Source: Dickeya lacustris
GTDB taxonomy: Bacteria > Pseudomonadota > Gammaproteobacteria > Enterobacterales > Enterobacteriaceae
NCBI RefSeq assembly: GCF_029635795.1
Contig: NZ_CP114280.1
Coordinates: 1,984,001-2,048,000 of the forward strand
Reading direction: 5' to 3'
DNA: 64,000 nucleotides
In this document: piece by piece, positions 26,887 through 36,567 of the stretch
Position numbering within the stretch: position 1 is the stretch's first letter
Layout of the letters: each line of letters starts with the position of its first letter
Made by a program: the position numbers and the translations under genes
Notes under the pieces: model-generated
The model's input: the letters and a program-made list of their open reading frames with translations, nothing else
Database searches by the model: none
Told to the model about the DNA's origin: nothing

Positions 26887-27429
26887 ATGCAGGCTCGCAC
26901 TATTAAGGACAAAATCATACTGGCGATAATTATTGGCTTTATTGCCGGGATAATCTGCGCCATCGCTAAATTCGGCTGGGAAATACCGTTCCCACCAAGG
27001 ACACCGGCAAGAGATCTCACTAATCCGCCGCAACAGCTATTGCAGCAGTTAGGAATGTCATTTGATCTCTCGCATCTGACGTATTTATTTAATGGCAATC
27101 CGCGTCCTATCATGAGCTTTATTATGCACTTTGGTTTTTCAATTACCTTTAGCGTGCTCTATTGCGTGGTGGCGGAATTCTGGCCGCGAATCAAACTGTG
27201 GCAGGGTGCATGCTACGGTTTGGTGCTGTGGGCGGTATTCCATGTGGTACTGTTGCCGCTGTTCGGCACCGTGCCTGCGCCGTGGGATCAACCGTTTGCC
27301 GAACATTTCTCGGAAATTTTTGGCCACATGTTCTGCTTCTGGGTGGCTGAACTGGCGCGACGTGATTTGCGTAACCGCTTCACCCGTCAGTCAGAAGACG
27401 ACGTGCGGCATCCACAACACGCGCACTGA
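26887..27429 (+). CDS. yagU: YagU family inner-membrane protein (DUF1440)
   Basis: Integral membrane protein of 180 residues. Hydrophobic N-terminal helix (IILAIIIGFIAGIICAIAKFGWE), the family segment PPRTPARDLTNPPQQLL, then FSITFSVLYCVVAEFWPRIKLWQGACYGLVLWAVFHVVLLPLFGT, and a final membrane helix near SEIFGHMFCFWVAELAR. E. coli YagU (204 residues) is linked to acid resistance; the mechanism is unknown. ATG at 26887, with AAGGAG upstream. Terminator after the stop. Confidence 0.88.
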   Translation: MQARTIKDKIILAIIIGFIAGIICAIAKFGWEIPFPPRTPARDLTNPPQQLLQQLGMSFDLSHLTYLFNGNPRPIMSFIMHFGFSITFSVLYCVVAEFWPRIKLWQGACYGLVLWAVFHVVLLPLFGTVPAPWDQPFAEHFSEIFGHMFCFWVAELARRDLRNRFTRQSEDDVRHPQHAH

Positions 27430-27454
27430 GTCCGGCCTGCGACTCTCACATTTC

Positions 27455-27492
27455 AACGCGCCCTTCCTCATGCGGGTTAGGGCGTTTTTTCT
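27455..27492 (+). terminator. Intrinsic terminator after yagU
   Basis: CGCCC and GGGCG arms with flanking AAC/GTT pairing, then TTTTTT; 26 bp after the yagU stop. Confidence 0.75.
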
Positions 27493-27626
27493 GTCTGAGC
27501 GTGTTTTTTATATTCTTTTAAGCATTAAAAATAATTTTTTATACTTTTACATAGCACTGCATTCCCCCCTAGAGTGGTGCCATAACCACTATCCTTATGA
27601 CAAGGTCTAGCTTGAGGACTCAGGGA

Positions 27627-29258
27627 ATGGAAAAATATTTTTCAGTATCAAAGACATATAAAAAACCGGCTCACACACCCCTTTTCACCGCCGGATTACT
27701 GGCGCTGACCATTACCGCTACGCCTGCGGTTCACGCGGCGGACACCCCGGTGCAAGGCGGTACGCTCACTATCGGCCTTGGCAGCGACACCCCGGTTATC
27801 GACCCGTCTATCACGGCCTTTTCCGTCGCCGCACTGGTGGGGCGCAATGTGGTGGACTCGCTGGTCGGTCAGGCACCAGACAATAGCTTTACACCATGGC
27901 TTGCCGAGCGCTGGGACATCACCGACAACAACACCCGGTATACTTTCTACCTGCGCAAGGACGTGACGTTTAGCGACGGCACCAAACTGGATGCCGCAGC
28001 GGTAAAATACAACCTTGAGCGCATTCTCGACCCGAAAACCACCTCCAGTTACGCTAAGTCGCTGCTGGGGCCGATAGACAGCATCACCACCCCGGACGAT
28101 TACACCGTGGTGATAAGCTATAAAACACCGTTTGCCGCCCTGCTACAGGGTCTGAGCCTGCCGTATCTCGGCATTCAGTCCGCGACTTACCTGAAGAACA
28201 CGCCAAACACCAGTAATACGGTGGTCGGTTCCGGCCCGTTCATTCTGGAATCGTTCGTCAAAGGCAGCGGCAGCCAATTGAAAAAACGCCCGGATTATCA
28301 CTGGGGCCCCGGTTACGCTACGCACACTGGCCCGGCGTACCTTGACCGTATCGAATTCAAATACCTGCCGGAATCTTCCGTGCGTCTTGGCGCGTTAAGC
28401 AGCGGCCAGGTGTTGGCGATAGACGCCGTTCCCCCTGCCAATGCGGCCAGCCTGAAAAGCGACCCGAAACTGGAACTGATTGCGCGCGAGAACCCCGGCG
28501 TTAACCGGGTATTGTACCTCAACACCTCGCGTGGCCCGTTCCAGGACGTAAAAGTCCGTCAGGCTTTTCAGAGCGCGGTGGATGCGGCTTCTGCCGCCAA
28601 AGTGGCGTTTTTCGGTACGGTAAAAGCGGCTGATAATATTCTCGGCCCCTCGACGCTTTATTACGATAAATCAGTCGCTTCACTGTGGGGCTTTGATATC
28701 AACAAAGCTAACCGCCTGCTCGATGACGCTGGCTGGAAAAGCAAAGATGCCGAAGGCTATCGCACCAAAGAGGGCAAACGCCTGACGGTAAACTTCGTTT
28801 ACAGTACCGCATCGTCGGAAGCCACTGATGTCACGCTGTTCCAGGCGGTGCAGTACCAGGTGAAACAGGCCGGTATCGACCTGCAACTGAACCCGGTGGA
28901 TGCCGGAGGCTTTACCAGCCGTACCAACGGCAATGACTACGATATTGCGTCCAACTACTTTGTGCGCGCCGAGCCAGACATTCTGCGTACCGTGTTTGAC
29001 TCCAACTACATTCCGCCGAATGGCAACAACTTCAGCCATGCCAGCGCGCTGGATGACAAGCTGAGAAAAGCGATTGGAGCCGGTGATGCCGAGCGCCAGC
29101 AGCTCTACAGCCAAATCCAGCATGAACTGATAGAGCAGGCGTATGCCGTGCCATTATTCGTGCCAGCCTTCCAGTTAGGCCTGTCGAAGAAGGTGCAAGG
29201 CATTAGCTGGGCCACTAACGCGAAACCGAACTTCTATGATGTCTGGCTTAAACCGTAA
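27627..29258 (+). CDS. Periplasmic substrate-binding protein of a peptide/nickel-type ABC transporter
   Basis: SBP_bac_5 family (DppA/OppA/NikA type), 543 residues. Signal peptide KPAHTPLFTAGLLALTITATPAVHA, cleaved before ADTPVQGG. Family landmarks: GGTLTIGLGSDTPVIDPS, LAERWDITDNNTRYTFYLRKDVTFSDGTKLDA, NTVVGSGPFILESF and LNTSRGPFQDVKVRQAF. Start at ATG 27627, giving a basic pre-region; the ORF from 27597 has ten extra residues without a ribosome-binding site. First gene of a five-domain operon (SBP, two permeases, fused ATPases), with 23-bp overlap into the next gene. Substrate unknown: di-/oligopeptide, glutathione or nickel chelate are all possible. Confidence 0.93.
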   Translation: MEKYFSVSKTYKKPAHTPLFTAGLLALTITATPAVHAADTPVQGGTLTIGLGSDTPVIDPSITAFSVAALVGRNVVDSLVGQAPDNSFTPWLAERWDITDNNTRYTFYLRKDVTFSDGTKLDAAAVKYNLERILDPKTTSSYAKSLLGPIDSITTPDDYTVVISYKTPFAALLQGLSLPYLGIQSATYLKNTPNTSNTVVGSGPFILESFVKGSGSQLKKRPDYHWGPGYATHTGPAYLDRIEFKYLPESSVRLGALSSGQVLAIDAVPPANAASLKSDPKLELIARENPGVNRVLYLNTSRGPFQDVKVRQAFQSAVDAASAAKVAFFGTVKAADNILGPSTLYYDKSVASLWGFDINKANRLLDDAGWKSKDAEGYRTKEGKRLTVNFVYSTASSEATDVTLFQAVQYQVKQAGIDLQLNPVDAGGFTSRTNGNDYDIASNYFVRAEPDILRTVFDSNYIPPNGNNFSHASALDDKLRKAIGAGDAERQQLYSQIQHELIEQAYAVPLFVPAFQLGLSKKVQGISWATNAKPNFYDVWLKP

Positions 29259-30201
29259 TCTGGCCGTCGCGGCCCTCCAGCGTCTTTTCACCATTGTGGC
29301 TGTGCTCTGGGGCGCAGCCACCCTGACATTCATTGCCGTCAAGCTGGTGCCCGGCGATCCGGTCGCTATCCTGAGCGGGGGCGATAATGTGGTGGATGCG
29401 GCCTACCGCACCGCGCTGATTAAGCAATTCGGGCTCGATCAGCCGGTTTGGGTACAATATCTGCACTACTGTGGTCAGGCGCTGCTTGGCGATTTTGGCA
29501 CCAGCTACCAGTACCGCCAGCCGGTTATCGGCCTTATCGGAGAGGCGATGGGGCAGACGGTGCAACTGGCGCTCAGTGCGCTGGTGCTGGCATTGCTGCT
29601 GGCTATCATTAACGCGCTGCTGACTGCGGGCCGGAATCAGCGCTTACGCGCGCTGCTCTCCTGGCTGGAGCTCACGCTCCTGAGTACGCCGGTTTACTGG
29701 GTAGGAATTGTGCTACTGAGCGTGTTCAGCTTTCATCTACAGTGGTTCCCGGTGATGGGTAACGACGGCGTGATTGCGCTGGTCTTACCGGTCATCACTC
29801 TCAGCCTGCCGCTGGCGGCGCTATTAAGTCAGGTGCTGCGCGACGGACTGGAAGAGGCGCTGTCACAGCCCTTTGCCCTGACGGTACGCACTCGCGGCGT
29901 CAGTGAAAGCCTGTTACGCCTGCGCCATGCGCTACGCCACAGCGCCCTTGCCGCCTCAACGCTCACCGGAACGCTGCTGGCGGGCGTATTAAGCGGTTCG
30001 GTGCTCACCGAAACGGTGTTTGGCCGCACCGGTATCGGCCAGATAACCCTGCACGCCATTGAAAGCCGCGACATGCCGCTGGTGCTCGGCCTGGTGATGC
30101 TCTCGGCATTGTTATTTGTGGTCATCAACCTGCTGGTGGATGCCTTATACCTGATTATCGACCCCCGTTTGCGAAAAAAGGCGAATGCCTATGAGCAGTG
30201 A
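29236..30201 (+). CDS. ABC transporter permease, DppB/OppB type
   Basis: Inner-membrane permease, 321 residues, six membrane helices. N-terminal FIAVKLVPGDPVAIL motif with the typical LIKQFGLDQPVWVQYLHY loop, and the EAA-like segment RTRGVSESLLRLRHALRHSALAA that contacts the ATPase, ending with the GxVxTETVFGRTGIG motif. Starts inside the end of the binding-protein gene (23-bp overlap) and overlaps the next permease gene by 11 bp (17 bp if that gene starts at 30185). Confidence 0.94.
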   Translation: MMSGLNRNLAVAALQRLFTIVAVLWGAATLTFIAVKLVPGDPVAILSGGDNVVDAAYRTALIKQFGLDQPVWVQYLHYCGQALLGDFGTSYQYRQPVIGLIGEAMGQTVQLALSALVLALLLAIINALLTAGRNQRLRALLSWLELTLLSTPVYWVGIVLLSVFSFHLQWFPVMGNDGVIALVLPVITLSLPLAALLSQVLRDGLEEALSQPFALTVRTRGVSESLLRLRHALRHSALAASTLTGTLLAGVLSGSVLTETVFGRTGIGQITLHAIESRDMPLVLGLVMLSALLFVVINLLVDALYLIIDPRLRKKANAYEQ

Positions 30202-31087
30202 ACCGTTAAACACGACCTCTTTCATGAACAGTCTTTCACTGGCGCGCATCAACGCCTGGCGCAGCGCCTTCTTTCGTAGCCCGTGGCGCGCCCCCACCAC
30301 GCTGCTGCCAGCTATCGCGGTATTACTGCTGCTGCTGGCCGTGTTCTTCCCAACGCTATTTACGCCACTAAAACCCGACGATATCGATATCAGCGCCGTG
30401 CTTCAGCCGCCGGGGGCCGGACATTGGTTTGGCACCGACACGCTGGGGCGCGATGTGTTTACTCGCGTGGTGTACGGCACGTCGCTGTCGCTGAGTATCG
30501 GCGTTGGCGCAATGCTGATAGCCTGCGCAGGCGGCATTCTGCTTGGCACGCTGTCGGCGCTGGCCCCGCGTGCCGTGCAACAGGTGCTGGTGAGGCTGCT
30601 TGATATCATGCTGGCCTTCCCGGAAATGCTGCTGGCGCTGCTGGTTATCGCGGTACTCGGGCGCGGCCCGGAAAATACCCTGCTGGCGGTCGGCCTTGCC
30701 GGTATCGCCGGTTATGCGCGGCTGGTGCGTTCACAGGTGCTGCAAGTGCGCCAATCCGGCTATGTCGAGCACGCGATTGCGCTGGGCGAAAGCCCAATCT
30801 ACATCGTGCTGCGCCATATTGTGCCCAATACGCTTAGGCCTTTGCTGATTCTGGCGACTATCGGCATCGGTAATGCCGTGCTCTCTGCATCGGCGCTCAG
30901 TTTTTTAGGCTTAGGCGTCGTGCCGCCCACCGCCGAGTGGGGAGCGCTGCTGGCTGATGGCCGCAGTTTTCTGGATATTGCCCCCTGGGTTAGCCTGTTT
31001 CCTGCCAGCATCGTCGCATTATCTGTGATTGCGATTACGCTGCTGGGACGCCGCCTGCAAACCCTGCTGGCCAGAGGAGAAGGCTGA
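30191..31087 (+). CDS. ABC transporter permease, DppC/OppC type
   Basis: Second permease, 298 residues. N-terminal extension before the first membrane helix, then HWFGTDTLGRDVFTRVVYGTSLSL, the family hallmark. The coupling-helix region is HAIALGESPIYIVLRHIVPN, followed by LSFLGLGVVPPTAEWGALLADGR. Two in-frame ATGs (30185, 30191) are possible; the second is used here (MSSEPLNT). The stop overlaps the start of the ATPase gene by one base. Confidence 0.94.
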   Translation: MSSEPLNTTSFMNSLSLARINAWRSAFFRSPWRAPTTLLPAIAVLLLLLAVFFPTLFTPLKPDDIDISAVLQPPGAGHWFGTDTLGRDVFTRVVYGTSLSLSIGVGAMLIACAGGILLGTLSALAPRAVQQVLVRLLDIMLAFPEMLLALLVIAVLGRGPENTLLAVGLAGIAGYARLVRSQVLQVRQSGYVEHAIALGESPIYIVLRHIVPNTLRPLLILATIGIGNAVLSASALSFLGLGVVPPTAEWGALLADGRSFLDIAPWVSLFPASIVALSVIAITLLGRRLQTLLARGEG

Positions 31088-32829
31088 TGAGCCAGACAGA
31101 CTCGCCATTGACGACAGCCGCCCCGCTGCTGCGCGTTGAAGATTTGCACGTGACATTCCCCGGCCCGCACGGGCCGGTCGAGTCCGTTCGCCACCTCTCT
31201 TTTCAGGTCAACCCCGGTGAGATTCTGGCGCTGGTGGGCGAATCCGGTTCGGGTAAATCCGTCACCGCCCGCACGCTGGTCGGGCTGGCCGGTGAACGCG
31301 CTCAGGTTCAGGCAAACGTCATCGAACTGGTACGTCACGACGGCAGCCGCTGTAACCTGCGCACCCTGAATGACCGGCAATGGCAACAGATTCGTGGCCG
31401 CGAGATAGGTTTCGTCCTGCAAGATGCACTGGTGTCGCTCGACCCGTTACGCCGCATCGGTCAGGAAGTGGCCGAGCCGCTGCTTACGCACCGGCTGGCA
31501 AGCCGCCATGACGTTGCCGCCCGCGTCGCCCAATTACTCAGTGACGTCGGTATTCCTGACCCAATCAACCGCGCCGCCCAGTACCCGCATGAGCTCTCCG
31601 GCGGCCTGCGCCAGAGGGCACTGATAGCCTCCGCGCTGGCTGCTGGCCCCAAATTGCTCATCGCCGATGAGCCAACAACCGCGCTGGATGCCACCGTTCA
31701 ACAGCAGGTACTCAAGCTGTTTACGGCGCTGGCCGAAGCCGGTCATGGCGTATTGCTGATAACGCACGATTTGGCGGTTGTCGCCCAGGTCGCCACCCAC
31801 GTCATGGTGATGCAAAAAGGGGCGCTGGTCGAACAAGGCGATGCGCGGCAGGTACTCTCCTCGCCACAGCACCCCTATACCCGTAAACTGCTGGCGGCTA
31901 TTCCAACCGCCGCGACCCGAGGCCACTGGCTGGCGGGCGAAAACCCGCTGGGTTCGCAGGCCTCGGCGCACCTCTCCTCGCTGACAAGAGCAGAGCGACC
32001 ACATGGTCTGGCATTAGAAGTGGATGGCGTATCAGTGAGTTTCCGACGCCCTGACGGTAGCCGTATGACGGCGGTCAACACCCTGTCGCTCACCGTTGAA
32101 CGCGGCGAGACGCTGGGGATTGTCGGTGAATCCGGTTCGGGTAAAACCACCCTCGGTAAAGTGATGCTGGCACTGCAATCGCCGGATAGCGGTACGGTGA
32201 AACTGGCAGGGCAGCCGTGGAGCCACCTGAACGAACGCGAGCGCCGCCCGCTGCGCGCGCGCATTCAAACCATCACGCAAGACTCTCTCAGCTCATTCGA
32301 CCCACAATTCACCATTGAGCAAATTCTGCTGCAACCGCTGCGATTACGGCGCGATCTCAGTGCGCAGGCCCGCCAGCAACGCATTATCACGCTGCTGGAA
32401 CTGGTTGGGCTCTCGCCAACGCTGCTACCGCGCAGGCCGCGCTCGCTCTCCGGCGGGCAGCGCCAGCGTATTTCCATTGCGCAGGCGCTCGCCGCCGAGC
32501 CTGACGTATTGATTTGTGACGAACCCGTCTCTGCGCTGGATGTCACCACTCAGGCGCAGGTACTGGACTTACTGGTGGCATTGCAACACAAGCTGCGCCT
32601 ATCGATGGTGTTTATCTCGCACGATCTGGGCGTAGTCCAACACATGAGTCACCGCATCGTGGTGATGAAAAATGGCGATATCGTCGAGCGCGGTACGGTA
32701 GAGCAGATTTTTAATCAGCCGCAACATCCCTATACCCGGCAATTGCTCGCCACCGTCGCCCCGGTTGTCAGCACAACGCACGCCCCCTCTGCGGTGAGCA
32801 ACGACACCCTCAGCGCAAGCCTTGTCTGA
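31087..32829 (+). CDS. Fused dual ATP-binding protein of the peptide-type ABC transporter (DppD-DppF-like)
   Basis: 580 residues with two complete ABC ATPases in one chain. Domain 1 (about 15-265): GESGSGKSV, the signature in ELSGGLRQRALIA, LLIADEPTTALD. Domain 2 (about 310-560): GESGSGKTT, SLSGGQRQRISIAQAL, VLICDEPVSALD. Each has the PHPYTRKLL / HPYTRQLL oligopeptide-transporter tail. Such fusions replace the separate DppD and DppF subunits. Ends the operon; a strong hairpin follows. Confidence 0.95.
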   Translation: MSQTDSPLTTAAPLLRVEDLHVTFPGPHGPVESVRHLSFQVNPGEILALVGESGSGKSVTARTLVGLAGERAQVQANVIELVRHDGSRCNLRTLNDRQWQQIRGREIGFVLQDALVSLDPLRRIGQEVAEPLLTHRLASRHDVAARVAQLLSDVGIPDPINRAAQYPHELSGGLRQRALIASALAAGPKLLIADEPTTALDATVQQQVLKLFTALAEAGHGVLLITHDLAVVAQVATHVMVMQKGALVEQGDARQVLSSPQHPYTRKLLAAIPTAATRGHWLAGENPLGSQASAHLSSLTRAERPHGLALEVDGVSVSFRRPDGSRMTAVNTLSLTVERGETLGIVGESGSGKTTLGKVMLALQSPDSGTVKLAGQPWSHLNERERRPLRARIQTITQDSLSSFDPQFTIEQILLQPLRLRRDLSAQARQQRIITLLELVGLSPTLLPRRPRSLSGGQRQRISIAQALAAEPDVLICDEPVSALDVTTQAQVLDLLVALQHKLRLSMVFISHDLGVVQHMSHRIVVMKNGDIVERGTVEQIFNQPQHPYTRQLLATVAPVVSTTHAPSAVSNDTLSASLV

Positions 32830-32863
32830 CGTACTAAGGGTATTTACCGCACTGGGTACACTA

Positions 32864-32907
32864 AACCGGTGTGACAGCCCGACTAAACGGGCTTACACCG
32901 GTTATTT
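32864..32907 (+). terminator. Terminator of the peptide-type ABC operon
   Basis: Outer arms AACCGGTGT / ACACCGGTT and inner GCCCG / CGGGC form one long stem, followed by ATTTAT, 35 bp after the stop. It lies between this operon and the convergent rhaR. Confidence 0.75.
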
Positions 32908-32943
32908 ATCCCCGCCACGATTCCGTAAACCACACGCTAACCG

Positions 32944-33798
32944 CTAGCCTTTGCCGATAGACTGAAAACGCTGGCGATAGCCGCTTGGCGTCACGCCAAA
33001 CGCCTGATGAAACACCACCGAGAAGTAATTACTGTCATCAAAGCCGCATTCAGCGGCCACTTCACTGATGGTCTGGCGGTTATAGCGCAGTAACTCCATG
33101 GCGCGGCACAGCCGGAGCTGGCGCAAATACTGCGCGACGCTCATGCCGGTTTGCTGTTTAAAGCGGCTACGCAGGCTGCGCATACTGATGCCATGCAACT
33201 GGCAGAAATCCTCCAGGCGAAAGGGGTGCGCGATACTGGCGCGCAATGCATTCATCAGCAGGTCGAGCTGCTGGGCATCAGCCAGTTCGGTGCTGTCTGG
33301 CGCATAGCGATAACGCAGCGCCAACAGCGCAATTTGCAACAACAGCACTTCACTGAGTTGCAAAGAGAGCGGATCGGACTTCATGCACTCCTGCGCCAGG
33401 TTTTCGACCTTTTCACGCAGCATTTCCATGCTATGGGTGGCAAGCCGCCAATAACGCTGCGACTGCGGCACGTCAGCGCCGGGTAGCAGATGCTGCCAGT
33501 CCGTCGGCAAGGTTAAGCGCTCACGAATGTAGAGGATGTTATCGAGCTCCAAATCGTGTACCGATTCGTAGCTATGGCGATCGCGTGCGGAAACATAAAA
33601 CAGATCGCCGCAGGTAATACGATAGGGCACATCATTCCACAGATGCAGCCCGTTACCGCGCCAGACTATCACAAGCTCGTCAAAGTCATGATGATGCAGC
33701 CCAAAAGCAGGCTGCGGGCTGCGTTCTGCAACCGTTACTCTTGTTTTATCGGTAAGAAAATAATCTTCCGTCAGTAATTTCAACCCACGCGATGTCAA
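32944..33798 (-). CDS. rhaR: L-rhamnose-responsive activator RhaR
   Basis: AraC-family activator that, with L-rhamnose, turns on rhaSR. 284 residues. N-terminal cupin sugar-binding domain containing FDELVIVWRGNGLHLWNDVPYRITCGDLFY, very like E. coli RhaR. C-terminal double helix-turn-helix (RLEDFCQLHGISMRSLRSRF and ISEVAAECGFDDSNYFSVVFHQAFGVTPSGYR). The only usable start is a TTG at 33798, preceded by AATAGGTG that lies next to a 15-bp tandem duplication. Co-directional and downstream of rhaS (65-bp gap), so the order rhaS-rhaR is as in E. coli. Confidence 0.95.
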   Translation of the reverse strand: MTSRGLKLLTEDYFLTDKTRVTVAERSPQPAFGLHHHDFDELVIVWRGNGLHLWNDVPYRITCGDLFYVSARDRHSYESVHDLELDNILYIRERLTLPTDWQHLLPGADVPQSQRYWRLATHSMEMLREKVENLAQECMKSDPLSLQLSEVLLLQIALLALRYRYAPDSTELADAQQLDLLMNALRASIAHPFRLEDFCQLHGISMRSLRSRFKQQTGMSVAQYLRQLRLCRAMELLRYNRQTISEVAAECGFDDSNYFSVVFHQAFGVTPSGYRQRFQSIGKG

Positions 33799-33808
33799 GG
33801 CGCATACA

Positions 33809-33838
33809 CCTATTGCTCAGTTGCCTATTGCTCAGTCG
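33809..33838. repeat. 15-bp tandem duplication between rhaS and rhaR
   Basis: CCTATTGCTCAGTTG then CCTATTGCTCAGTCG (one mismatch). On the minus strand each copy contains AATAGG, and the proximal copy supplies the likely ribosome-binding site of rhaR. Confidence 0.85.
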
Positions 33839-33863
33839 TTACCCGTATGCGCCTTGGGGTATA

Positions 33864-34688
33864 TCACATCCGTTGGCGCAATGCTTTGGGAGCCAGCGAA
33901 AAGGCTTTACGAAACTGGGTAGAGAAGTGATTACTATCACTAAAACCGCAGTCATGGGCAATAGTCGTGATGGAATCATCACTCTGTTGCAGGCGACGGC
34001 GCGCTTCCAGCAACCGTAACCGGTTGAGATAGCGCTGGGGCGTCATCCCGGTGTGTTGCTTCAACTGCCGGTGCAGCGTGCGTAGCGAGAGCGAAAAGCG
34101 CTCTGCCATCCCTTCCCAGTCAACATCGTCGCAGAAATTATGCTGTAACCAACCCAGCAGCGCCTGAATGCCTTGTTGTTCGCTACCATCAGCCTCGGTG
34201 CGAAAGCATTTTTGCCTCAGCAGCACCAGAATTTGTAAGAACAGGCTTTCACTGGTCGCCACATTTTCTGCCTTATCACTCGCTGACAGCGCTGCCAATT
34301 GCATAATCAACTGTTTAACCTGCTGTTGCGTGGCGCTGTTGACCTGCCACTGACCCAGCCATTCGCCATTCGGCCCGTAAGGTAAAAACGGGGCGATATC
34401 TGACAGGAAACGAAAACCACGCGGCGAACGGTACAAAACATTGGTCAAGTGCAGCGACTCCACCTGTTCAAACAAATGGCGATCGTTGTCACGCACAAAA
34501 AACACCGCGCCGCTGCATAACGCAAATGGCTGGTCATTAAAAACATGCACCCCGGCACCCTGTTCAACCAGCACGATTTCCCAAAAATCGTGATAGTGCT
34601 CAGGGAAGGCACCTTGTGGCATACGCGGTTCCACCGCTACCGTCGCTGCCTGTGAAGCAAAAAACTCATCGCCATGAAGTTGTGCCAT
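33864..34688 (-). CDS. rhaS: L-rhamnose-responsive activator RhaS
   Basis: AraC-family activator of rhaBAD (and usually rhaT). 274 residues (E. coli 278). Cupin domain with PEHYHDFWEIVLVEQGAGVHVFNDQPF, then helix-turn-helix pairs in WEGMAERFSLSLRTLHRQLKQHTG and ITTIAHDCGFSDSNHFSTQFRKAFSLAP. Start at ATG 34688 (MAQLHGDEFF); the open frame ten codons longer is less likely. Divergent from rhaB with ~390 bp between them. Confidence 0.95.
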   Translation of the reverse strand: MAQLHGDEFFASQAATVAVEPRMPQGAFPEHYHDFWEIVLVEQGAGVHVFNDQPFALCSGAVFFVRDNDRHLFEQVESLHLTNVLYRSPRGFRFLSDIAPFLPYGPNGEWLGQWQVNSATQQQVKQLIMQLAALSASDKAENVATSESLFLQILVLLRQKCFRTEADGSEQQGIQALLGWLQHNFCDDVDWEGMAERFSLSLRTLHRQLKQHTGMTPQRYLNRLRLLEARRRLQQSDDSITTIAHDCGFSDSNHFSTQFRKAFSLAPKALRQRM

Positions 34689-35077
34689 GTCGCCTTCCCC
34701 CTGTTCCTGTCCTGCCACATTTATCTGCGAATATCACCTGGCAGGATAGTAGTCAGAAGGCGTGCTCCCGCGCCTTAAAATAGCGCCGCGCAATTGCCGC
34801 TGCGAGGTCATTTTTTCAAGATTGCACCGCTAAATCGCTGAAATGCGGGCAGGATCACAGGCACAAAAACAAAGCATAACGCCCGTCTCCCGGCGCTTAT
34901 CCGACCAAACTGTGAAGTGCTTCACAGTCAACTTTGCCATTTTGCCAACCCGTTTTTACAGATGGCACTCACCAAAAGGTCATCCCGCTTTATCTTTTCT
35001 ACACTGAGCTCACAGTCATAACGTGTCCGGGCAAGGGCACTCTTACGCACTATCACGCACTATCACGGGAGAACGGC
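34689..35077. promoter_or_regulatory. rhaSR-rhaBADM divergent control region
   Basis: About 390 bp between the divergent rhaS and rhaB starts. It contains a perfect CRP palindrome (34911-34926) and must hold the RhaS and RhaR sites, which I could not pin to exact bases. Near the rhaB side an 11-bp direct repeat (ACGCACTATC) occurs at about 35045-35066. Confidence 0.7.
34911..34926. promoter_or_regulatory. CRP (cAMP receptor protein) site
   Basis: TGTGAAGTGCTTCACA: both half sites match TGTGA-N6-TCACA exactly, and the spacer is also nearly symmetrical. It lies in the rha divergent promoter region, about 150 bp upstream of rhaB, where catabolite control is expected. Confidence 0.85.
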
Positions 35078-36567
35078 ATGGCTTTCAGGCATTGTGTAGC
35101 GATTGACCTCGGCGCATCCAGCGGACGAGTGATGCTGGCCACGCTGGATACCGACACCCGGCGTCTGACGCTGGAAGAGGTACACCGTTTCAGTAATGCA
35201 TTGCGGTTATGGCAAGGCCACCACCTGTGGGATCTGGATGAACTGGAGCGCCAGATTCGCTATGGATTACATCGGGTTGATGCGCGCGGCATCCAGCTCA
35301 CCAGTATCGGCATTGATAGCTGGGGCGTTGACATGGTGCCGTTGGATGCGAATGGCAAGCGAGTCGGCCTGCCTTATGCGTACCGCGATCACCGTACCGA
35401 TGGACAGATGGCGCAAGTTATCGCCGAGCTTGGGCGCGAGCGGCTCTACCAACAGACCGGCATCCAGTTTTTGCCGTTCAATACGCTGTATCAGCTGCGG
35501 GCCCTGCGCCAGCAAAACCCGGCTGACTGGGCACAAATCGCCCATCTGTTAATGATCCCTGACTATTTCCAGTACCGGCTAACCGGGCAAATGGCATGGC
35601 GAATACACCAACGCCAGCACCACACAATTGCTGAACCTGACCAGCGGTAACTGGGATAGCAACCTACTTGATTACCTCGGCATACCACCGCAATGGCTGG
35701 CTTCCCCTCAACAACCCGGCCATCAGGTCGGCCAGTGGACGGCCCCCAGCGGCCGCACGGTGCCGGTCGTCACCGTAGCCACCCACGATACCGCCAGCGC
35801 AGTGGTTGCCGCCCCGCTACAGGATAGCGACAGCGCTTATCTCAGCTCTGGCACCTGGTCACTCATCGGGATGGAAAGCCCGCAGCCGCTGACCAGCCGC
35901 GCGGCGCTGGCGGCTAACATCACCAATGAAGGCGGCGTGGCCGGAAACTATCGGGTGTTGAAAAACATCATGGGGATGTGGTTGTTGCAGCGCGTTTGCC
36001 AGGAACAACATGTCACCGATTTACCTGCGCTACTGCGGGATGTGGCGCAGCAACCGGCCTTTCTAAGCCTGATTAACCCTAATGACGCACGCCTGATTAA
36101 ACCCGGAATCAATGAGTGTGGCGCTGCGCACGCTTTGCCGCGAACAGGGGCAACCGGTTCCCGACAGCACCGCCGCGCTCGCGCGCTGCATTCTCGACAG
36201 TCTGGCGCTCTCCTACCGTCAGGGCCTGATGACATTAGGGCAATTGCGCGGTCGCGCTTTTGAGCGGCTGCACATCGTTGGCGGCGGCAGCTGTAATACG
36301 CTGCTCAACCAGCTGTGCGCCGACGTCTGCCAGATACCGGTGCTGGCCGGGCCAACCGAGGCCTCGACGCTCGGCAACATCGGCTGCCAATTAATCGCAT
36401 TGGGCGATGTCGCCGATCAGCGCGCATTTCGCCAGTTGCTAACAGAAAATTTCCCGCTGCACACCTTCCTGCCGCAGCGGCTTGATACCAAACAACAGAG
36501 TGATTTTTCTGGTCATTATCGCCGCTTTGAGGCGCTGTGCCAGGCTAATGAGGAGCTTACCGTATGA
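35078..36567 (+). pseudogene. rhaB: Rhamnulokinase RhaB, interrupted by two apparent +1 frameshifts
   Basis: Phosphorylates L-rhamnulose, step two of rhamnose use. FGGY-kinase family. ATG at 35078 (GGGAGA upstream) opens with [16 protein letters not shown]. Good homology runs to [17 protein letters not shown], then one extra base at about 35600 breaks the frame. The next segment ([21 protein letters not shown] ... HDTASAVVAAPL ... LSSGTWSLIGMESP ... YRVLKNIMGMWLLQRV) is in another frame. It breaks again at a CCC run (36102-36104), and the last segment (SVALRTLCREQGQPVP ... LHIVGGGSCNTLLNQL) returns to a third frame. Deleting one base at each point restores a full-length kinase (~495 codons, near E. 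coli's 489). The stop overlaps the rhaA start (ATGA). As given, no active enzyme can be made. Confidence 0.9.

Noticed and set aside
26662..27033. 123-codon minus-strand ORF overlapping the yagU start
   Set aside because: Runs through AT-rich leader DNA; the plus-strand yagU-like gene has a ribosome-binding site and family motifs.
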